A stretch of 64,000 bases of DNA. Origin: Acanthococcus lagerstroemiae (lineage: Eukaryota > Arthropoda > Insecta > Hemiptera > Eriococcidae). A program made the position numbers and the translations under genes. The notes under the pieces were generated by a model. It saw only the letters and a list, made by a program, of their open reading frames with translations. It searched no databases and had not been told where the DNA came from. The DNA lies in NCBI GenBank assembly GCA_031841125.1, contig CM063110.1, positions 58,689,946 through 58,753,945 on the forward strand, given 5' to 3'. Below, piece by piece: positions 57,652 through 64,000 of this stretch. Every line of letters starts with the position of its first letter. The stretch's first letter is position 1.

Positions 57652-59635
57652 AAAAATACATTGTGACCGATTTTTCTGCCATCCTGCTGAGGAATCAACG
57701 CAACATCTTCACAGGCTATGTACAAGGGTAGCTGCGTAACAGTGCAAAGATTGGCGAGTTGGGTATCTAGGTTATACAATATACATGTAGCTTGTACTCG
57801 TACATCTGTGATTGCCAGTTTTTGTATTCTTCGCTATAAGGTACCAGTTAGTAGCGCAGTACAGTACTGATAAGAAGAGGTCGGCAAGAAAATGGCGACC
57901 CGGTATACCCATGTGAAACTATAGCGTCTTATTATCGGGCATCAGCAACGTCGGGTTTACGTACAGGCTGAACAAGCTGTAGTAGCTCGGAGTGGCATCG
58001 GCAAATTTTTCGGACGGCTTTTCAACAGAAATATTTTCAGAGTTCGCCTTTTATATTTATGCAATATATAAAAAAGGTGGAATTACTAAGCAAAGAAGGG
58101 CGGCAAATTTCCTTGAGCTTGGCAGCGGCTAATTCTTGATCCGCTGCTGGGCACCGATGTATCTTATTTACGAATTCGAATTATAGGTCATAGAACCTTT
58201 ACAGCAATGCGCATCAAGTTAGCTTTGAATTTTAAAATGAAATTTGATCCTAGTCTTTGGAATCCTTAAATACCTGTACTTACGGAAATCCTTACCCACA
58301 AGTATCGAAAGTTCTTTACGTGATGAACTTGAATTACCAGAAATAGTTCATGAACTATAAGGTGAATATCATCAGCAGGACCAAGTTGTTTAGGCGCTGA
58401 AAACTCAAAAGAATACTGTATTAAAGAAATAGTCCATTAAAAAGTCCCTATAAAAGTAAAATAATCTTAGGGGAAAAAAAAACCTAAATAGTCTCAAAAA
58501 GTCATATAAAACTATGGTTTCTTGGGTATGAAATTAAAGGTTTTGGAAAACTGAACCCAACTTCTATGTTTCGGTTCCTCTCGAACTATGTACAACGTAT
58601 CCATTTTCAATCCAAATTCTTTATTGCAATAATTAATAACAAATAAAACTGTTATAATTTCTTTTTTCGAGTGAAATGAATTTTTAAAATTTTTTCTCAA
58701 AAAATTGAAAATTGACAAAATGGTCTCAGAAATTGGATTTCTACCCGAAATAGTCCCAAAAAGTCTTTAAAAACATCAATTTTAGGTAAAAATGTCGAAA
58801 GTAGTCCAAAAAAGGTCGTATCAATGTTAACTCAATGGTTTCAGAATTTCCTGTTTTATCCAAAAATCTCAGTAAACCGAACTGGCAAAGCGGGGGAGAG
58901 GGGGGGGGAGTTGCCTAAGAATCCGGACTTTGATCGTCAGAAATGAAATATTTTTAAAGAAGGAATGAAGAAAATGTATAACATTTGAATAAATGGCCCT
59001 CCTCAGTGTTTTTTGTCTCTCCTGTAAAATTTGTATAATGACACTTAGAAGGTTTTATAATGAAGCTGACAATATAAAATGTTACTCTACGTGTTTTTCC
59101 TGGGGAGGGAGGGGGCGAAGATTGTGAAAGTCCCAACTGACTCAACTCAAAATTCTCGAGTATCAACATTTTTTTGTACTGGCTGAGAAAAAAACCTTTT
59201 GACTTGTTGGATTTTTCCAACTTTTTATCCATCTACTAAAATTGCCCAATTCAGGTGGAGGCTTCCGTTTCCTTCTTATTTTCATCCCTGACTGAAATGA
59301 TTTATTTTCCCAACTGGTTAATGAAAAATTCCTACGGGGGGAGTTGTCCCCTCCCCCTATCGGTACGCCCCTGGTAGATAGTACTGTATTATATGAATTA
59401 TATGATGATTGTGTGCTGTTAAAAAGTGAAACATTCCTGAAGGAAAAATGACTATCAGTAATGTTTGGACCGAAGTTTTTCTTCTGAAATATGAACCGGG
59501 GATTGAAAAGTATCCTAATCTACGTGTACATTATTTTTCAAACTTGTGCATTTTTTTGTTTTAAATTTTGAATATTTATGGAAAAGAATAATAATTAGAA
59601 TTTTGTTCCGACAGTGTTCGCCGCCCCACGAAAAT
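57652..59635. other. Intronic stretch with decayed AGTCC repeats
   Basis: From about 58425 to 58830 the motifs TAGTCC, AAAAAGTC and GGTCTCAG recur, as in decayed hAT-type repeats. G-rich runs at 58896-58914 and 59105 and the motif CCCTATCGGTACGCCCCTG near 59355 may mark the ends of another old element. No gene signal. Confidence 0.4.
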
Positions 59636-60034
59636 CAGCCCCGTAGCCATGGGGGGCCAGCTGGGGCTGAGCCCCCTGTAAAGGTATCTTGAGCCCCTCT
59701 AGGCAAAGATATCACAATTAAAAAAAATCATCATTACGCTGAACGATAAAGAAAGAAGGGATGAAGAAGAAGTAATATCACAGAAATATTTTTAAATTTA
59801 GAACAAAAACTTGGTTAATTGGGACTCTTGGATTGTGAATGGGATTTTTATGTAATGGCCTCAGTACACTCTCGCTACGTTACCCGAGCTTGTTTAGACG
59901 AGGCGAGACACCCACTGAAATAAAATATAAAACCCACGTACACTTTTCTGTTTTCTTGTTGAAAAATGTCGGCCTCGGCCCCCCAAAAGGTTCATAGAGC
60001 CCCACCCACACATAAACTCTGGCTACGGGGCTGG
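59636..60034. mobile_element. hAT-like MITE with CAGCCCCGTAGCCA ends, 399 bp
   Basis: Inverted ends CAGCCCCGTAGCCA at 59636 and, reversed, from 60034. Near both ends are GGGGCC or GGGGCT and AGCCCC motifs that also pair. Flanks ACGAAAAT and GCAAAAAT agree at 6 of 8 positions, suiting an aged 8 bp duplication. CAG starts and 8 bp duplication point to hAT. Non-coding. Confidence 0.75.
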
Positions 60035-60115
60035 CAAAAATTGGTACACAAGAGGTTAAAACTTGGAATTTTGGTCATACTTAGGTCCCTTTTTTTGTGA
60101 ATTTTGGTCATTTTA

Positions 60116-60835
60116 TCAGTTTTTTAAAGGAAACCCCTGTACCTGCTGAAAATGTAGCCGGTAATCATCACCCTTCGGGCCACGTTGCTGTACCCGAAGG
60201 TGCAATGACACGGCTACGTCAGCACAGACAAGTGCCTTTTCGCACTGCTCGCGGATGTACCGCAGGTGGGTCTGCCAGTTTCCCTCGGCGTTCAGTCTAA
60301 CGCGAAGGTACTTCATTTCCCTCCTCACGGGAATCATCGCGCCTTTGTATGTGACTGCTGTCGCGATCCCTGCAGCACCTCGGAGGTCCCTCGCCCGCGG
60401 TTGGGACATCCCGAAACAGGAGCACCTCTGTGTTTGCCGCGTTCAACTCCAGCCCGGTCTCAACTGCGGCGGTGGCGTTCACGATCTTCTGGCTGACCGC
60501 CGGACCGGAGTTGCCGCCAACTACCAGTAGGGTGTCGTCGACATAGCACACCGCCTCCCCCGGTAGTCGATGGATTACATCGTTGTACAGAAGGTTTCAC
60601 AGAGTCGGCCTAAGGACCGAACCCTGCGGACATGTCAGGATGTCGGCCGATTCCCTGGCGCCGGATCTCTCTAGCGGCGAAATAGTTCCGCGCGCTACGG
60701 TGCAGGTACCCAGGCGCATCGGACGCAGCCACCGCTCTTAAGATCCCCGGTCAGGGGGCGTGATCGAATGCCTTCTACCTCCTTAATATCCAGGGACACA
60801 TAACAAGGGCTAACCCTGTATCGAAATTCAGTTTT
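60116..60835 (-). pseudogene. R1-like LINE reverse transcriptase fragment
   Basis: On the minus strand, in order, are a decayed VSLDIK block with LHRSARNYFAARE (about 60815-60670), then CPQGSVLRPTL, a TGA stop where tryptophan is usual, and NLLYNDVIHRLPGEA. Next is CYVDDTLLVVGGNS (about 60545-60505), the catalytic YADD-type box, still with two aspartates. After a frameshift the connection region EMKYLRVRLNAEGNW and REQCEKAL follows (about 60320-60210). PQGS followed by YxDDTL then MKYLGV are standard for R1 and I clade elements. Stops and frameshifts make it inactive. It lies in the intron in antisense to the host gene. Confidence 0.88.
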
Positions 60836-61341
60836 CCCTTAAGTTTTTTCAACTATTATGCATGCCCGTGTAAGTGTACTGGACTTGGATGTTTCTGCAG
60901 CCTATAGTAATGAAGCTATTAGAAGTTGATTAGATTAGCCGCGCACTCGTCCGTAAAAAAAAAATAAAAAAAAATGGCCGTAATACGGTGCGATATTTCT
61001 ATCATTTGTTGCGTATATTACGCGAAATGGTATGTGTGTGTTGAGGTTATTGTATGGGCACGTATGAGTTTCACGGTCGTTAGGCTGGTCGTCGTATGTG
61101 AGACCCGTAATGAGGTATATAACTGGTTTGAGTATGAGTCTCGGCGATGGGTAACAACTCGGTTTTTAAAACATATACTCAACCAGGGGTCTGAAAAATA
61201 TCGGAAGAATGACGTGTTTCAAACGTGTTCAGGTTGTTAACTTTAGTTGATAAATTTGCATGGAAATGAGTGCCTACGCTGTTGCGTGTACGCTTTCATT
61301 GTAGTAACCCGATTATATTGAAATATGTTCATATTTTTCAG
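60836..61341. other. Intron 3' part with no further feature
   Basis: An A-rich run (60955-60973) and an 88-codon open frame (60974-61240) are present; the frame has no known domain and stops before the acceptor. The stretch ends in the splice acceptor used by the exon at 61342. Confidence 0.5.
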
Positions 61342-61429
61342 GCGTATTAGTCGTAAATGTCACGTGGAGAGGAAAAACATACGTTGGCACCCTGTTAGAC
61401 TGCACAAGACACGATTGGGCTCCGCCAAG
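61342..61429 (+). CDS. sbb: Scribbler/Brakeless (ZNF608/ZNF609 family) coding exon b
   Basis: An 88 bp exon between ATTTTTCAG and GTAAAT. It completes the glycine codon split by the intron and encodes [15 protein letters not shown], then [13 protein letters not shown], ending in phase 2 within an arginine codon. Vertebrate ZNF609 has the nearly identical [17 protein letters not shown] and HDWAPPR. Joined to the 54404 exon it gives an uninterrupted conserved block of about 69 codons. The next exon should begin by completing arginine and encode the family's FC(E/D)SPT region; I did not find it before 64000. Matching order, phase and splice sites make chance very unlikely. Confidence 0.94.
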
Positions 61430-61994
61430 GTAAATAGTAATACGAGGTCTATTTATTCTTCGTATATTCGTTTATACTTTACTTGTTTACTTGTACATAT
61501 AAAATCGGCTACGTTGTGTGTCTTTTTGAAACGACGTTTATCACTTCGTTATTTCTCGTTTCACGTTAGAATAACGGATTGCGACCGTTCGATGCGAAAA
61601 GAATTCGAGATCGTACGCGTGTGGAAACGGTAACCAGTTGGGAATGCGATTTGCTTTGATTTCCCCCCCCCAGACCCCTCCAGTGCGTAGTTGCGGAAGA
61701 CTTCGGAATCGGGTAATTGGCGGGAAAATTATTGGTTGACTCGCGAGAAGCGAACCAGTGAATGTACCAGTGGGGGAGGCGTTGAGAAGCGACTCATTAT
61801 CAGTCAGATGTCATGTCTGGAGACAGAAATTTTACCCGCTTTCAATAGGTAAAATATCCGGATATGTTATTCCCCTTGTCAGTCCCAAGTATCCAAAAAT
61901 ATTCCCCCACAATACGGATATCATCAGGAATGGAAAACGCAGCAGAATTTGATCTCGTCACTGAAAGAGAGGCTTGTGTTAAGAGCATAACAGA
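61430..61994 (+). other. sbb: Start of the next Scribbler-like intron
   Basis: Begins with the donor GTAAATAG. A 102-codon frame across the exon (61325-61633) is in the wrong frame for the conserved protein and is a shadow. A C run lies at 61662-61671. No acceptor with the expected coding continuation was seen here or later. Confidence 0.6.
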
Positions 61995-62470
61995 TACAGG
62001 GTGATTGAAAAGTGCTTCCTATTAAAAAATGCTTGACAAGAATTTTCTGATTAGCATACTATCCAGATTATTCCAACTGGTACATAATTCGCAATTCAGT
62101 ACTGTTCAAACACACCCTATTTTCAATTTTACTCGCCGTTACAAAATTTCTAGTAAAAGAATGCCCTATCCTTAGTCAATACATTATACCTTAGAACCGC
62201 GGGCCTACATGGTCGAGCAATATTTCAGAACCAATTCCTTCCACACGTCGCGGATGCGGTTTAAACAGAAGTTCAAAGAAGCGCCAGATGTTAGAAGGAT
62301 TGAACGAGTCGTCAAAAGGTTTCAAACTGCGTAGAGGACGCACCAAGAAGTGGACGTCCACGCGCTCTATTGGATGAAGACCAAACGACTTTGAAAGAGA
62401 ATTTGGAAGAAAATCCGGGAACGTCCGCTTGCCGCGCTGCAAAAGAACCGGTTATAAGCATGCTTGGGTG
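61995..62470 (+). pseudogene. Tc1/mariner-like transposase N-terminal fragment
   Basis: The left end TACAGGGTGATTGAAAAGT at 61995 resembles the TA-flanked CAGGGTGT ends of mariner-type elements. About 210 bp later the plus strand encodes YMVEQYFRTNSFHTSRMRF and RIERVVKRFQT (62206-62328), a helix-turn-helix DNA-binding region. After a frameshift it continues VEDAPRSGRPRALLDED and ENPGTSACRAAKE (to about 62452), the usual G-R-P linker and second helix-turn-helix. The DDE catalytic domain and right end are missing. Broken by one frameshift and truncation. Confidence 0.78.
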
Positions 62471-64000
62471 TCGTTCATAAACGACCTAAACTCGTTCCCT
62501 TCTCGTTCACCTTGAAAACAACTCGTTCACGTTCTGTTCATTTTAGACAAGAAGTCGTTCCCGTTCCGTTCCGTTCATTAGTGAAAGTGAACAATGTTAA
62601 CTCTCATTCATCAGTTCTTCAAAAAAAAAAAAAAAAAAAAAGTTTCCCACGTTTTAATTAATTTTTAGAAGGAGGGGGTGTGGTTCTTGAAGAATCTTGA
62701 AGAAAGAAGGAACAGTTTTCAAGCTTATTGCTCCACATTTCTCTTCATCACAATCCATGGGTCACCATCATACACATGTCATAGTCGCCCTATCTAATCA
62801 TCTTCATCATGTGGATCATTATTGTAATAAAAGTGAGATTAATATCCAAGATCTGACGTACCATTTTTTAAATAATTATTCACATATCACATTCCATTGT
62901 TCAAAAAATTGTTATTATCATTGTATGAATTATCAACCAGCGCCTTTTCTTTTGTATGCAAAGAAAAAGAAAAAAAATCTAAAAATTGCATTAAAAAACT
63001 ACATACGTCAGTGGTGCCGGCTGTAGCAAAAGGGTTAGAAAAAAAACATCTCTTAAAAACATCTCTTGTTTTAAGCACCCCAGTTTCTTCAAGAGTGTTT
63101 TAAACACATAATTAGGCAACTTCCTGACTTCCAGAAGTCTAATACTAAGTACCAATGAATAACCCAGTTGTTCTTAATGTTCTTAAGTTTATCAAAATTT
63201 GATTTTTAATTTTGTTTTCGATCTCATAATAAAAACAATAATACTGCCTATATTTCGAATATTGCTTTATCTTTTTTTTCCCCTTTTTTGTTGCAATAAA
63301 ATTTGTTTTACGAAAAGTGAAGGCGAAGACTAAGAAGATGTGAAGTAAATCACCTGAAAATGATGTGCTACCTGTAGGGGAAAGCAAACTTGATAAAAAG
63401 TTTCAAATATTTAAAACGCGAGTAAATTTTTCTTACTGGTCTAAACACTGTTTAAAACACATAGTGTTTTAAATATACAAACCCTGATCATAGGAGGCGC
63501 AAAGGGTTTCATGTCCTAACCCTCTGCTCTTGATGAAAGTGGCTGGAATAACGAGCATTGGGATGACCTATTTATAGGTCCACGGGCTATCATTTGTTGA
63601 TGTGCTACCCGGCCTTTGATAACTAATTGATCTAAGTTTTCTATCTTCCTGTGCACTTTCTGACATCTGTGATTCAGGTTCAAAAAAATAAAATAAAAAA
63701 GAAAGTAAAGTAAACATTTTCCAACAAAATTCCAAAATTCTCAACCTCAGTTTGAAGAAGTTCACATGCACATCCGCACCATAGAAGTCGGAATAGCAGA
63801 CACATGTATAGTGAACAAACAACTGGTAAGAACCTGAAAACTGCTACAGTAACCAGTTACCACTAACCACGCAGTTCCCTGAGAAGGCAAAAACTGAAAC
63901 TGATATAATTGAACATGTTCATGTATGAACCTCACAAACACAGCTCATGAGCTCACAAACAGAAGGCGCAGATGAACTTATGGGGAAAAAAGAACAGTAA
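62471..64000. other. Terminal stretch; CGTTC-rich patch and A run, otherwise nothing
   Basis: CGTTC and GTTCA motifs are dense at 62471-62600, resembling but not matching the GTTCTC elements elsewhere. An A run of about 22 lies at 62621-62642. The motif GTTTTAAACAC recurs near 63095, 63445 and 63465. No exon of the Scribbler-like gene was found. Confidence 0.45.

Larger units (their letters stand above)
54525..61341 (+). other. sbb: 6.8 kb intron between the two Scribbler-like exons
   Basis: Starts GTGAGC and ends with ATATTTTTCAG; intron phase 1. It contains a family P1 MITE, a GGTTA-rich repeat, a mariner-derived foldback, a CTATTGGG-type MITE, a hAT-like MITE and an R1-like reverse transcriptase pseudogene. 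The rest is unassigned. Unlabelled parts at 54525-55363 and 55505-55889 showed nothing; a short (CA)n lies near 55820. Confidence 0.85.

Noticed and set aside
61325..61633. 102-codon frame overlapping exon b
   Set aside because: It uses a different frame from the conserved Scribbler-like protein and crosses the splice donor; a shadow.

Overview
The window is eukaryotic nuclear DNA, most likely from an insect. This rests on spliced coding exons with GT/AG borders, decayed Jockey-like and R1-like LINEs, a Ginger-type transposon remnant with a KRBA2-like integrase tail, tRNA-derived SINEs, and many short inverted-repeat transposons (MITEs). CG dinucleotides are common in non-repeat DNA, which suits an arthropod. 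The species cannot be named from the sequence.

Only one host gene is supported. Two short plus-strand exons (54404-54524 and 61342-61429) join in phase and encode the conserved region of the Scribbler/Brakeless (insect) and ZNF608/ZNF609 (vertebrate) nuclear co-repressor family. They are separated by a 6.8 kb intron that holds several transposon remnants. Earlier and later exons were not found, so the rest of the window is best read as intron, upstream DNA or intergenic DNA.

Layout. 1-3.2 kb: nested transposons (a hAT-like element with a Ginger-type element inside it, then a 1.2 kb inverted-repeat element with a smaller MITE inside). 3.4-5.3 kb: a SINE fragment and an inverted pair of repeat copies. 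6.4-14.6 kb: a long block dominated by homopolymer runs, probably low-quality consensus and not biology. 14.6-21 kb: mostly unrecognised DNA with three small palindromic MITEs. 21.0-22.5 kb: two divergent tRNA-like heads and a CpG-rich patch. 22.7-26.2 kb: a tandem repeat and a piggyBac-type non-autonomous element. 27.1-28.9 kb: a Jockey-like LINE pseudogene. 29-35 kb: nested MITEs and a three-unit tandem repeat. 35.2-40.3 kb: a nearly perfect 2.53 kb tandem duplication. 42.6-46.6 kb: a dense cluster of dated transposon insertions and a minisatellite. 48.9-52.5 kb: more MITEs, two tandem SINEs and a degenerate tetranucleotide tract. 54.4-61.4 kb: the two exons and their intron. 60.1-62.5 kb: R1-like reverse transcriptase and mariner-like transposase remnants; the final 1.5 kb has nothing recognised.

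No novel multi-gene system was found. The most informative signals are the conserved co-repressor exons, the Ginger-type insertion with target duplication and an empty-site comparison, several nested MITE pairs that give relative insertion ages, a mariner-derived foldback, and two regions (6.4-14.6 kb and 35.2-40.3 kb) that should be checked as possible assembly errors.
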